Assembly (NCBI GenBank): GCA_021797915.1
Contig: JAJZYT010000008.1
Location: 1 to 63,503, forward strand
DNA length: 63,503 nucleotides
Origin: Thermoplasmata archaeon
GTDB lineage: Archaea; Thermoplasmatota; Thermoplasmata; Thermoplasmatales; GCA-001856825
Direction of reading: 5' to 3'
The stretch's first letter is position 1; every line of letters begins with the position of its first letter. The position numbers and the translations under genes are program-made. The notes under the pieces were generated by a model. The model did not search any database. It was not told the DNA's origin and saw only the letters and a program-made list of their open reading frames with translations. Positions 1 to 10,291 of the stretch are shown in pieces.

Positions 1-3000
1 ACCATAACACTGACGATCGTTGATGCCGTAGGAGTGGTCGCATCATCCTCGGTGCTCATAACAGTCAACCCATCACCAATCATAGTCCTTCAACCCGGTC
101 AATCACCGAATCAACAAACTTCATCCCAAATGATGCAGGGCCATCAAACACTAGCTCAGGAGCAAAAAAAAAATCTAATGCCTTCCAAGGAACGTCAATA
201 ACACTGGATGAAAATACCTCCTGGGCGGTTTACGTTCAAGCAGGAACGGGGACTCCGCCCTACACATTCACGTGGACAATCGCATATTCCTCCAATAGTA
301 CCAGCTTCAAAAACTATCAACTCGGTAGTAGCAATTCTAGCTACATCGACAATGTAATAACGTTTAAAGGCACTGGAACGTTCTCTGTAACAATAAAGGT
401 AGTAGATAAGTTCGGCTCAACGTCAAGTGAGAGCCTCATCATAAGCGTAAATTCCCCCCTTCTTGTTGTATCTACGACGGTTACCGCTACTCCCCCTTCC
501 TTAGATCTCGGGAACAGTACTACCCTGGCATCAACACCCACAATCAGTGGCGGTACCGCCCCTTATTCCTATCAGTGGTATCGCAACGGGACAGCGAGTG
601 GCGACAAGATCAGTGGAGCGTCAGGTACAGTTACAAGCGGCGAGCCGCTTCCTTCACTCCACTTAACACCCACAGTAGCTGGCAATTATACCTATTATCT
701 TGTGATCACAGATAGTGCATACTCTGCCGCAAGCTACTCAACCTCTGTCAATGTGTATGTAAACAATCTTCCAACCACTGCCTCTATAATGATATCACCG
801 ACATCCACTGTCATAGATGGATTAATCAACGCCACAGTTAAATCTGGCTATGGCACATCTCCTTATAACTACACATGGACCATAACTCCCCAAAATAGTT
901 CTTTATCCTCCTTTGAAAGGTACGGACACCAGATCGGTCTCAGTAACTCTGGCAACTACACAGTCAGTCTGAAGGTAAGAGACGCTGATGGGAAAGTTGC
1001 TTACAACAACACAACGGTCAAGATTTATTCAAGCAGCCTCGTGATTGTCAAGATCTCCTCCCCAGCGACTTCCCCGACGATAGACGCGGGTCAGGCACAG
1101 TCATTCACCGGTAGTTATTCTGGTGGAAGTGGTACGTATGTATATCAATGGGTGAAACAAAATACATCCACCGCCTCACCTCCGAGTTCTGGTTATACCG
1201 CTCAGTCATCCCCCCAGACACACACTTTTTACTTCAATACGACAGGGACGTTTTATGTGTTTCTGTACGTAAAGGATACTGTTGTCGGAGATACACAATC
1301 TGCCTACGAGGAAGTGACGGTGAATAACGATATTTCCTCAGGTTCGATATCCATAAGCCCAACAACAACAAATATAGGAAACCCCGTCACGGCTTCTGTC
1401 ACCTCTGGGTACGGAACATCGCCTTACACTTACACGTGGTCCGTTACACTTAAAGGCGGGGGATCTGCAGCCGGAGACTATTCCACTTCCGGAAACCAGC
1501 TGACGTTCAGCAAGTCGGGGAACTATACGGTAAGTGCAACAGTAAAGGACTCTTTCTCTCAAGCCACATCATCTAACTATAATGTCGAAGTAACTGCAGT
1601 TATCAGCCTGACTGCTTCGATATCTTCCTATCCAAGTTCAGGTATCACCGCTCTAGATGTAAACCACGCTCAGGTGTTCCAGGCGACCGTAACTGGAGGT
1701 AGCGGATCTTACAGCTATTCTTGGGGGATAAGTGGAGTTTCGGGTACTGTCGGAACTTCCAGCTCCTACACTCTAAACGTGTCCAACCCCGGATTGTACA
1801 AGATATATCTGAACGTGAGTCAGGGCACCTCGACTGCTTCCGCATCTCCGATCACGGTTGTGGTCAATCCACTCCCGAAGGTCTCGTTCCAGGTGGCTGG
1901 TACTATTGAGACGGACGTCGGCCAGACGATCTACGGAAACGTTGCAGGTGGAACTACACCTTACCAGTATTCGTGGTTGGTCACTCTTTATCCTTCGGGT
2001 AATTCTGCATCGGGTGATTATACGATCTCTGGTTCTTCCATAACATTTACAACTGAAGGAAATTATACCGTGAAATTCATGGTCACCGATGCGAGGGGTG
2101 TTACCGCGTCAATCACTTCGACCTTCATCGTCAATTATCAGTTGTCCAGTTCTCTTTCACTTTCTAACCCCCTCTCTTCTGTGATCAACAGGGGTAACTC
2201 ATCGGTACTCAATGTATCAGTCAACGGTGGAACTGGGACTTTCTCATATCAGTGGTTCCAACAGCTACCGGGAACTAGCTCATTCGTAATGATTCCAGGA
2301 GCCACCAACGCCACCTATGACTTCCTGACCTCATCCGCAACCACACCGGGTATTTATCTATTCTATGTGAATGTGACGGATACGAAAACAGACCCTGCTT
2401 ACGTCCATTCCAACATATTAAGCGTCACAGTACTCGCAAAGGTCATCTACGGCGTGAGTTTCACTGAAACCGGGCTTCCGACTGGAGCGAAATGGTTCCT
2501 GAATATTTCAGGAGGATACTCCTATACCTCCTCTTCAGCTAATCTATCTTTCCTTGAACCGAACGGTACCTATTATTACAGCATTTCAACCAGCAACAAG
2601 TCCTTCAAGCCGTCTTCACAGATCACCGGTATATTTGTGGTGAATGGGACAGAGATATCGCAGCCACTGGTCTTTCTGCCGGTTGTGTACGCGGTGACAT
2701 TTTCAGAGTACGGGTTGAAGTCTGGTACTGAATGGTACGTGAATATGTCTAACGGTCAGTCCTATTCTACGACGCAGAGCGTTCTAACATTTTCGGAGAT
2801 GAACAACACATATCACTACACCTTAGCCGTTTTGAACAAACAGTACAAGCCGGTGGTATATTCGTCATCTTTTATTGTTTCAGGAGGTCCTGTCTCAGAA
2901 AATGTCAACTTCACTCTCCTGACTTATACAGTCATATTTGAACAGTCTCCATCGTCGGTTCTTCCAAGCGGTTATTTATGGTTCGTAAACCTTTCGAATG

Positions 3001-3791
3001 GACAGGCATACTCTTCAGGTAGTCAAAGCATTAGTGTGGAGCTCCCAAATGGAACCTATTATTATACTGTAGCCACAGCCGACAAGACATTCTATTCTCC
3101 CGGCGGGACTCTCACAGTCAATGGTCAATCGGCAGTGGAGCATGTTACATTTTCCCCGTTCTACTATAATGTTTCTTTCATAGAGAGTGGTCTGCCTACA
3201 GGGACAGTATGGAGTGTATCCCTTGGAAATAACAACAATTCCTCATCTGGTCCTAAGTACTTCAAAGAAGTTAATGGAACATATGAATTCATAATTGGAG
3301 GAATCCCAGGATTTCGGACTCAGGAGTACAATGTGACCGTTGTTGTCAACGGGAGCGATTTTAAAGAGTATGTGACATGGACAGCCGTGACATACCCGAT
3401 AACCATATCAGAATCCGGTCTGGCTGCAGGAGACACTTGGTCCGTCACTTTGACCACTACACAGGGAGGACAGGAAATCAACCAGACCTTCAACTCCACT
3501 TCCAGCTCAATAACTTTCAACGTCACCAATGGTACTTATTCTTATGTTGTCACTCTTCCCAACGGGTACAAGGCTACTCCCGCCAAGTCGACCATTCTAG
3601 TAGCTGGGAGCGCTGTCTCGACTAACCTGAAGATAGCGGCCCTTCCGAACTACCTCCTGTTGTGGATCGTCACCGTTGCCTTGGCGATAGTGATTGTTGT
3701 TTTTCTGTTGCTTTACATTGGCAACAAGAAGAGCCTTTTCAAGAGGGAAGGGAGATTCCTCAAGATTGGGCGCACCAAGAAGAAGAGGTGA
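1..3791 (+). CDS. Giant cell-surface repeat protein, 5' end outside window, one frame break
   Basis: Secreted, membrane-anchored surface protein whose start lies before the window. Bases 1 to about 163 read in frame 1 as the end of a PKD-like domain (motif VLITVNPSP), and the rest reads in frame 3, open from base 24. The switch coincides with a run of ten A at 164-173, where one extra A would restore a single frame. A GTG at 702 lies inside a domain and is not a real start. About eight PKD/Ig-like domains (to ~2430; motif GYGTSPYxYTW recurs) are followed by five ~75-residue repeats of the type F(T/S)E(T/S)GLPxGxxW(Y/F)VN (2440-3620). A C-terminal membrane helix (~3646-3711) and a basic tail SLFKREGRF follow. 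There are many N-x-S/T sequons, consistent with glycosylation. The ligand or function is unknown. It is probably an adhesin or envelope component and is paralogous to the next gene. Confidence 0.8.
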
Positions 3792-3965
3792 AATGTTTCA
3801 TTTGCACTCACTTCGCCATTTTCAATTAACCCAATTCTTTAGAGAGAATCTGTCTTCAAGATTTGCAAGAGGTAGAAAGGAAGAAACTTCATGCGTTCGA
3901 GAACTGAACAAGAATGTAGAAATAATTATTAAATACATCAAGATATTTTGTGGGCAAATGTTGCT

Positions 3966-6560
3966 ATGAGGACGGAATATAGCGCCAGGTGGAAACAAAC
4001 AGTGTTTGTTTTCATAGTGATTACTTTAGTATTGGTTTCCGGACTCTCTAGCATTGCAAATTCATACGGTTCCGGGGGTACTAAGAATCCGATTCCATCA
4101 AATGTGAATTACGTGGGCATGAGCACCGGTCGTTCAGGTAGTGCTGGTCTTGGAATTCATAGCTTCTCCACATTTTCAGTCACTATTTCACCGACTAGTG
4201 CGACGATCGATATTGGGCAGTCGGTGGACTTTAGCGTAACAACAAATCAGTCGGGTTTGACTTACACTTACGCCTGGTTCCTGAACGGAAACTCCGTTGG
4301 GACGAACAGCAGTACCTACACCTTCGATCCAAGTTCTACTGGATCTAACACTGTGTATGTGACCGTCACGAATAGTGGAACTACCGTTAAGTCATCTGTA
4401 GTTACAGTCACAGTAGACAGCGCAGTTTCCGTGAGCATTTCTCCAGGCAGTGAGAAGGTGAACGTGGGAACAAAAATCACTTTCACAGCAACTCCCTCTG
4501 GAGGTACGGGGTCCTATTCCTACCTCTGGTTCCTGAACGGGACTAAGACTTCGACTACAGCCTCCACCTACTCCCTAACTCCTGCAGGAAACGCCACATA
4601 TTACGTCAACGTATCCGTGACGGATACGGGAACTATTAATGGATCTCCAAGTCCGCCTACGGCCGTTTCTTCTAGCATTAGCACCATTACAGCTGTGTTC
4701 AAGACCTATTTCGTTATTTTTGAAGAGTCAGGGCTCCCGGTAAATACAAAGTGGTATGCAAACCTCACAAATGGCCAGACTCATTCTGCTGTGGGGAGTT
4801 CCATAGTTTTCGGTGAACCTAACGGAACTTACACCATCACCATTGCAACAGGTAACAAGGTCTACACTCCCAGTCAATCGTATTTCAATATCATTGTGGA
4901 TGGCAATAACCAATCGTTTCTAATCACCTTCAATCCCGTTCTGTATTCTGTGACATTCACAGAAACAGGGCTTCCTTTGAAAACGATTTGGTACGTGAAC
5001 ATTACAGGTCAAACCTCTCTATCTTCCAGCTCGAATGCCATAGTTGCGAAATTGTACAACGACACTTATTCTGTTTCAATCGCAACAGGATTCAAAGAAT
5101 ATTACCCTACACCCTTCTCGGAAAATGTTCAGGTAAACGGAAAGTCTATCAACGTCTCCATCGTATTTTCCCTGAAATTGTATCCAGTAGAATTCTCTGA
5201 AAGCGGACTCCCCGCCAACACGGAGTGGTTCCTAAGAGCCATGGGGAATGCAGCTTCTGGATACAGCAACGGCTCAGGCTCTTCGTTCTCGCCGACGATC
5301 ACACTCAATTTGCCCAATGGGACCTACGGCTACAACATCACAAGTGGAGTTCAAACGTTCGGCCCGTCCCCCTCGACCGGCAATTTCACCGTTTCGGGCA
5401 ATGCCGTTTCTGAGGCGGTCCGGTTCCTTCGGCTTTACCAGATTACTTTCGTTGAAACTGGCCTTCCGATTCCATCCTCCTCAATAAGGTGGTATCTTAA
5501 CATATCCAACATCCAAACTTTTGTCTCTTCCACAAACACTATAACATTCTGGGAACCAAATCAAACTTATTCATATTCTGTCTCAGCTAGCACCAAATGG
5601 TACATTCCTTCCACGGTTACTGAATCAGGCTCGTTCACTGTCAGCGGCTCCAATCTAAATGGCCTAACAATAGTATTCAATGAACTCATGAATGTCACTT
5701 TCGAGGAACAAAAACTGCCCTACGGAAATACGTGGTACGTGAATGTAAGTTCGGGTGGAAGCTACTCATCATCGGAAGGAAAGATTTCATTCGTCGAGAT
5801 AAATGGAACTTACTCCTACGTCATCTCAAGCGGCAACAAACTGTATCGCCCTAACCCATTTGAGGGATCGTTCGTGCCAAACTCGTCTAGGTTTCCAGTT
5901 CAAGTGACTTTCATCCTTGTGACCTATTCGTTGACATTCTCTGAGACTGGCTTAACGAACGGAACTTTCTGGTCAATTACTATAAACAATGTAACCAGAA
6001 TTTCCACAAATGATAGCATAAACTTCAAACTGAACAACGGGAGCTATGAATATTCAATCCAATCTCTTTCTGGCTTTTCCACGACTGATTACCTCGGGAA
6101 TGTGACCGTTAACGGAAGCTCTGTGGTTCAGCCAGTCAAGTGGATCATGGTAACCTATCTGATCAACATAACTCAGTCGGGAATTACCTCAGGGAAACAA
6201 TGGTCTGTAACACTCCATGGCAGTACATTCAACCACATTCCTGTCTACGTTACAGTCAACACTACGAAAAGTTTTGTCATCTTCCACGAACCGAACGGCA
6301 CATACAATTATACTATCCATCCTCCATTTGGCTATACTGGCTCACACGTAACCGGAGTTCTAATCGTATCCGGTAAATCTGCATCTGCAGTGGCCTCTCT
6401 GGTACCACCAAACTTCTTGCTCATCGGAATAATAGGGGCCATTGCAGTTGGAATATTGGGCGTAGTCCTAGCCCTCTCGAACAAACGCGAGAACAGAAGC
6501 CTTTTTGTGAGAGAAGGACGATACGTTAGGAGTGGCAAGTATCTGAAGTTCAAGAAGTGA
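3966..6560 (+). CDS. Cell-surface repeat protein, paralogue of upstream gene
   Basis: Complete secreted protein of 864 residues from ATG 3966. A TTG 18 nt upstream is also in frame, but a TATA-like AT box near 3922-3936 favours the ATG. An N-terminal signal or anchor helix (VFVFIVITLVLVSGL) leads into two PKD-like domains and then seven repeats with the core FxExGLPxxTxWYVN, each ending in an NGTY turn and a GNKxYxP strand. The C-terminal membrane helix (~6404-6475) is followed by a basic cytoplasmic tail SLFVREGRY, closely matching the tail of the upstream protein. It is rich in N-glycosylation sequons. It has fewer PKD and more GLP-type repeats than its neighbour, which suggests duplication followed by repeat gain or loss. 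Function beyond surface location is not established. Confidence 0.88.
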   Translation: MRTEYSARWKQTVFVFIVITLVLVSGLSSIANSYGSGGTKNPIPSNVNYVGMSTGRSGSAGLGIHSFSTFSVTISPTSATIDIGQSVDFSVTTNQSGLTYTYAWFLNGNSVGTNSSTYTFDPSSTGSNTVYVTVTNSGTTVKSSVVTVTVDSAVSVSISPGSEKVNVGTKITFTATPSGGTGSYSYLWFLNGTKTSTTASTYSLTPAGNATYYVNVSVTDTGTINGSPSPPTAVSSSISTITAVFKTYFVIFEESGLPVNTKWYANLTNGQTHSAVGSSIVFGEPNGTYTITIATGNKVYTPSQSYFNIIVDGNNQSFLITFNPVLYSVTFTETGLPLKTIWYVNITGQTSLSSSSNAIVAKLYNDTYSVSIATGFKEYYPTPFSENVQVNGKSINVSIVFSLKLYPVEFSESGLPANTEWFLRAMGNAASGYSNGSGSSFSPTITLNLPNGTYGYNITSGVQTFGPSPSTGNFTVSGNAVSEAVRFLRLYQITFVETGLPIPSSSIRWYLNISNIQTFVSSTNTITFWEPNQTYSYSVSASTKWYIPSTVTESGSFTVSGSNLNGLTIVFNELMNVTFEEQKLPYGNTWYVNVSSGGSYSSSEGKISFVEINGTYSYVISSGNKLYRPNPFEGSFVPNSSRFPVQVTFILVTYSLTFSETGLTNGTFWSITINNVTRISTNDSINFKLNNGSYEYSIQSLSGFSTTDYLGNVTVNGSSVVQPVKWIMVTYLINITQSGITSGKQWSVTLHGSTFNHIPVYVTVNTTKSFVIFHEPNGTYNYTIHPPFGYTGSHVTGVLIVSGKSASAVASLVPPNFLLIGIIGAIAVGILGVVLALSNKRENRSLFVREGRYVRSGKYLKFKK

Positions 6561-6601
6561 TTCTTCCCATGTCAGTGTAAAGATCCTGAGAATATCTGAA
6601 C

Positions 6602-7702
6602 CTATGCTTCAACTCTCTTGAAAATTGAACCGCCCTTGAGGTCCCGCTCAGATTGGGAGGCTATTATTCCCTTAGTTGTAATCTTGAAATAGAATGGATA
6701 AGGACTGTATGAACCACCTCTCATTTTCACTATTGAAGCTTTTCTGATTCCCGCGGAAGGATCGTCCATCTCTAATTTAATGATACCAGAAACAAAGTAT
6801 TCTTCGATTCCATACATGCTCACGTCGCTCTTCATAACCGGACTCGTGACAAGCAAGTAAGTGTGTGGGATTGCAAGCGACATAACGAACTGGTTAACAA
6901 AATCATCATTTTCGACAATCATCGGGGTAATTGGGTCAATAACAAGACGGGAGATGTTTGATTCAATTACAATTCTGTTTATCTCACCAGTGAGTTTTTC
7001 AATATATCTCGACCTGCTTTTCAGACTCTCTAAGACATCCTCCTTCAGTTCCCTAATTCTGTCCGAGAGTTCTATAACTTCAATAGTTCCCTCCTTGTAG
7101 TACCCTTCAAAACCAAATGTGAAGGTCTTGGCATTTGCTATGAATTCTGCTCCTCTAGTATCTGTAAGTATTATTGCCCCCTTCTCCCCCAACCTGGCAC
7201 CCTGAACCAAGAATTGAGTGGCAGTAGTCGTTTTACCAACGCCAGTTTTTCCAGATACCATGTAAACATTCCCCCGTTTCATCGCACCGCCAAGGGTTTC
7301 ATCAAGCTCTTTGACACCGAAAATATCCGACTTCGGCTTCAAGCTCCGTCTTTGATCTATTGTGACTATGTTATACATGTGTGTAAGATTTACCTCAGTA
7401 TCGTCTAGATCTTTCTCAACGACCAGCGCTTTAAGAGATATTCCACAATCACTCGCAATTGCATTGAATTTCATTATGTCACTGACAAGATCTTCGGATA
7501 TACTATGTAAAACTGCAATCCTAACGTTTTCGTCTTTCTTAGAAGTGACAACTAAATCGAACTTGTGTAATGCCCCTGATTTACCTGTAAGTTTAACGTT
7601 GCTACCCCATGTGAATTCGTTGTCCAGCTCGAATTCTTCAGCTATCCTCGCTATGTCAACGGAGTCACCGGTCATTACAGTTATCGGAGGCACACTGAAC
7701 AT
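6602..7702 (-). CDS. KaiC-like RecA-superfamily ATPase with N-terminal nuclease-fold-like domain
   Basis: 366 residues. The C-terminal two thirds is a single KaiC/RadA-type ATPase domain: the entry motif GVKELDETLGG (129-139), Walker A GKTGVGKTTT (151-160) and a Walker B-like strand RLVIDPITPM (252-261). Residues ~30-118 (LTGKSGALHKFDLVVTSKK, then a strand-helix-strand run) resemble the restriction-endonuclease-like fold fused to some archaeal KaiC proteins. The E-x-K half of the catalytic motif is not evident, so this domain may be inactive. An AT-box (TTTATG, near 7731-7741) lies about 30 nt upstream of the ATG. It reads in the same direction as the unknown gene upstream, with a 159-nt gap containing another AT box (7774-7786). 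Likely a regulatory or signalling ATPase. Target unknown. Confidence 0.8.
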   Translation of the reverse strand: MFSVPPITVMTGDSVDIARIAEEFELDNEFTWGSNVKLTGKSGALHKFDLVVTSKKDENVRIAVLHSISEDLVSDIMKFNAIASDCGISLKALVVEKDLDDTEVNLTHMYNIVTIDQRRSLKPKSDIFGVKELDETLGGAMKRGNVYMVSGKTGVGKTTTATQFLVQGARLGEKGAIILTDTRGAEFIANAKTFTFGFEGYYKEGTIEVIELSDRIRELKEDVLESLKSRSRYIEKLTGEINRIVIESNISRLVIDPITPMIVENDDFVNQFVMSLAIPHTYLLVTSPVMKSDVSMYGIEEYFVSGIIKLEMDDPSAGIRKASIVKMRGGSYSPYPFYFKITTKGIIASQSERDLKGGSIFKRVEA

Positions 7703-7861
7703 TTATATCTTTCTCTCTAATTGGTAAACAGAACATAAATTGGTTTGTTCAAAAAGATGATATTCTAGCACCTATATATTTATAAGTGACGGTTCGCATT
7801 TAATCTTTTTTTCGTTTCTATTGCGAAATACATAATTCTACAAACCTGACTACATATTGTC

Positions 7862-8704
7862 CTAAATGTTCTTGTTTTCATCTTTGTAATTTCTAATGCC
7901 CTCTAATTTGAAATCCTTAACCCTTTCTGTCGTTTCATACAGTCGCACTAACAAAGGTTTAACTAGCATACTTGGAACATACACATACGCTTGCACTCTT
8001 TCCTTATTATGATATTCTAAGTAGGTTCCAAGAGGTATATGTTCCTTGTCTACGGCTGCTAAGAAGGCGGACGTTTGTCCATTTGATTGAATGAAATTAG
8101 TGACAGAAAGGTCTCCATCAAGATCGTATTTGATGAAGTTCTGAGGAAGTTGATGCAAATTTCTCCACTCAAGGATAAAATTCGTGTCGCTGTGCTCCAC
8201 GAAAGAGAACGTTATTAACGATAACGGCAATCTCTTGTCGATCTCATTTAGCATCTCTATCAAACCTTTTGATTCGCTAAGGCCTAGCCCTGAAAGATCG
8301 GCACCGAGAGAGACCACTTTTCTTAACAATTCGGCAGCTCCCTTCATCTGGGATGAATGAAATCTGAAGTTCGCGAACATAATCTTGCCAGTTGTAAAGA
8401 GTTCTCCATCCGCAAGTGTCGGGACCAGTCCCACATTATCAGCAATCATGTTCACCAATGGGTTCGTTATCTTTTCAGTAATCTCCAGCGAGTCTCCTAT
8501 TTTCACGGGATTTAACGGTTCTAGCATCATTCTGTCGTTTGCCGATAGCTCTTGAAGAAAGAAGGTAATGTACTGTTCACTCTTTATGTGGTAGACATTG
8601 ATAGGTACCGGTTTTTCCTTGACTATAGTCGATAGAACATAACTTTCGATAGGAAAAGAGAAACTAAGGGACATATCAAGTCTCTTGTCTACCTCGTCAA
8701 TCAT
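7862..8704 (-). CDS. Conserved-looking protein of unknown function, paralogue of 8758-9732
   Basis: 280 residues, soluble, with no signal peptide, membrane helix or cysteine motif. I do not recognise the family. A central segment (residues ~108-170: ANFRFHSSQM, a leucine-rich helix, then DKRLPLSLITFSF) matches the layout of the divergently transcribed neighbour (ARFHLHHSAI, helix, REFPLRVLVYSI). Both also open with a DKRLD/DKKLD helix, so the two are probably ancient paralogues. The ATG at 8704 lies about 28 nt from an AT box shared with the neighbour, consistent with a leaderless transcript. The KaiC-like ATPase lies downstream on the same strand. Confidence 0.7.
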   Translation of the reverse strand: MIDEVDKRLDMSLSFSFPIESYVLSTIVKEKPVPINVYHIKSEQYITFFLQELSANDRMMLEPLNPVKIGDSLEITEKITNPLVNMIADNVGLVPTLADGELFTTGKIMFANFRFHSSQMKGAAELLRKVVSLGADLSGLGLSESKGLIEMLNEIDKRLPLSLITFSFVEHSDTNFILEWRNLHQLPQNFIKYDLDGDLSVTNFIQSNGQTSAFLAAVDKEHIPLGTYLEYHNKERVQAYVYVPSMLVKPLLVRLYETTERVKDFKLEGIRNYKDENKNI

Positions 8705-8726
8705 TTAGGAGTAAATAATCTCTGAC

Positions 8727-8738
8727 ATATTTAATTAT
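8727..8738. promoter_or_regulatory. Shared bidirectional TATA element
   Basis: ATATTTAATTAT is the only AT box in the 53-bp divergent intergenic region. Its centre is ~25 nt from the ATG at 8758 (+) and ~28 nt from the ATG at 8704 (-). That is the spacing expected between a TATA box and the start of a leaderless archaeal transcript in both directions. Confidence 0.55.
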
Positions 8739-8757
8739 CCTTGACGTACCGTATAAC

Positions 8758-9732
8758 ATGAATTCGATAAGTATTAATTTAACCGATTTATCAAACAAGA
8801 TGTTGTTGAAAGAGCTAGACAAGAAGCTCGATACCGAATGCAAAGTAATTTTCAACAAAGATGACCGAGTTTTCAGCCTTTCTAAAGCCGTGGATCTAAT
8901 TTTTCAGGCTTTCATAGAACTAAAGGGGGATGACAAATATCTTTTGGTATATATTCCAAAAGAAAATTTAGAAAATGAAGGTAGCTCTGCAAAGTATCTC
9001 TCTTCAACTACAGAGAATGAAGGATATCTGATTTCCACGGTAACAATAGAAGAATCCCTTTACGAACTCTTGACCTCGTTGGACAAAGTGCAATCTTCCA
9101 CATCATTCGACTTGACTGTTGAAAAGGGGAATCTCACTGCTAGGTTCCATCTCCATCATTCTGCAATCCCGCAACTTTCTAGGATACTTGGAAAGAGCCC
9201 TAATTTGAAACACTTGGTCAAGGAATTATATCTACACCCAACAACCGGTTTTATTTCGCATCTGGAACATAAGAATAGAGAATTCCCTCTGCGAGTCTTG
9301 GTTTATTCCATCCCATATTCTAACGTAAAGGGTAAAGTTGCAAGATCTCTTTTCGACGAAGGGGCGGTTGCAGAATCTGCGGCGGTTTTTTCGACCTCGA
9401 TATTCAACAAGGTGATATTCTACGGAACAAGTGAGACAAAAACGGGTCTCAAACCAGTATCTTCAGGTTCTCGAATTTATGAAATGCGTTTTGAGGATAT
9501 GAATATAGGGATATTCAGTGTGATATCGAACGTTTTAAATTCCATGGGTCTCAAGAGATTCAAAGTTTTTTTCAAAAAAGTAGACAACAGCATTCGAATA
9601 ATAGTTTTGGTTCAGAAATTCGATGCTATGAAACACATTTCTGAGTCCTTTATTTATTATAAGCGAGCAGGCATTCCAGTGGTACTACACTTATCAAGAG
9701 ATTACTCTGATGATGTATGGGAGACGCTTTAG
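8758..9732 (+). CDS. Protein of unknown function, divergent paralogue of 7862-8704
   Basis: 324 residues, soluble, family not recognised. It shares with its divergent neighbour an N-terminal DKKLD helix and a central block (residues ~128-187: ARFHLHHSAI, a leucine-rich helix, REFPLRVLVYSI). It carries an extra ~100-residue C-terminal region with alternating strands (VISNVLNSMG, VFFKKVDNSI, IIVLVQKF). ATG 8758 is likely leaderless, from the shared AT box at 8727-8738. The arrangement of two diverged paralogues plus a KaiC-like ATPase suggests a small regulatory system, but no activity can be read from the sequence. Confidence 0.7.
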   Translation: MNSISINLTDLSNKMLLKELDKKLDTECKVIFNKDDRVFSLSKAVDLIFQAFIELKGDDKYLLVYIPKENLENEGSSAKYLSSTTENEGYLISTVTIEESLYELLTSLDKVQSSTSFDLTVEKGNLTARFHLHHSAIPQLSRILGKSPNLKHLVKELYLHPTTGFISHLEHKNREFPLRVLVYSIPYSNVKGKVARSLFDEGAVAESAAVFSTSIFNKVIFYGTSETKTGLKPVSSGSRIYEMRFEDMNIGIFSVISNVLNSMGLKRFKVFFKKVDNSIRIIVLVQKFDAMKHISESFIYYKRAGIPVVLHLSRDYSDDVWETL

Positions 9733-10267
9733 CCGGCAGATTTGATTTAGGAAGTAGCCAGATAGTGCGATAAAAGGGGGGGCTAGTTTCTAACCCAGGT
9801 AGGAAAATGGATGATTGAGCGGAGAAATTATGATAGAGTCAAAATATTGGCTTTTTACCGTAAGTACAGTGGAATATCTTTCATCTGAGGTAAACCAATC
9901 CGTTCATTGATTCATTGACTGTACTAAAATTCAGGATATATTTTGAAAGGCATTGAAATTGCGCTGCAAGTTTTACGGGGCAAAATCCACTTTCTTAGCT
10001 TGCCAGTGCGAGTGAAGAACTCACTATACCATCTGAAGATCGTACTAAATCAAAAAATCAAAGTAAATATTTTCTTTTGGTCTAGTGGTAAAGTGGCAAA
10101 TAAACATTGGTCCGGTTAGGTTTAATTTGGGGAATTAATATAATTATTCAGATTTCCCTAACCCAGTCTTCAAAGTAATGAGACTTCATTTACTAAATAA
10201 TTAATATGCGTATAGGCTAGAAATTCCCTACGTCAGGCAGACGTGAAACAGATATAGTTCGAACGAT
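9733..10267. other. Gene-free intergenic region with inverted repeats
   Basis: No credible reading frame in about 535 bp. It contains an inverted repeat GGTTAGG/CCTAACC (10114-10120 and 10157-10163) enclosing an AT-rich centre, a short direct repeat TTCATTGA x2 near 9902-9917, and a small hairpin ACGTC/GACGT at 10230-10244. An AT-box near 10249-10256 probably serves the next gene. No RNA gene recognised. Confidence 0.5.
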
Positions 10268-10291
10268 ATGTATTGTAGGGAAGGTGTTAAA

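Noticed and set aside
1858-2043. Alternative-frame open reading frames inside the surface-protein genes
   Set aside because: Low-complexity repeat DNA leaves other frames open by chance; only frames with domain repeats are real.
10114-10163. Telomere-like TTAGG/CCTAA motif
   Set aside because: A single inverted pair, not a tandem array; archaeal chromosomes are circular.
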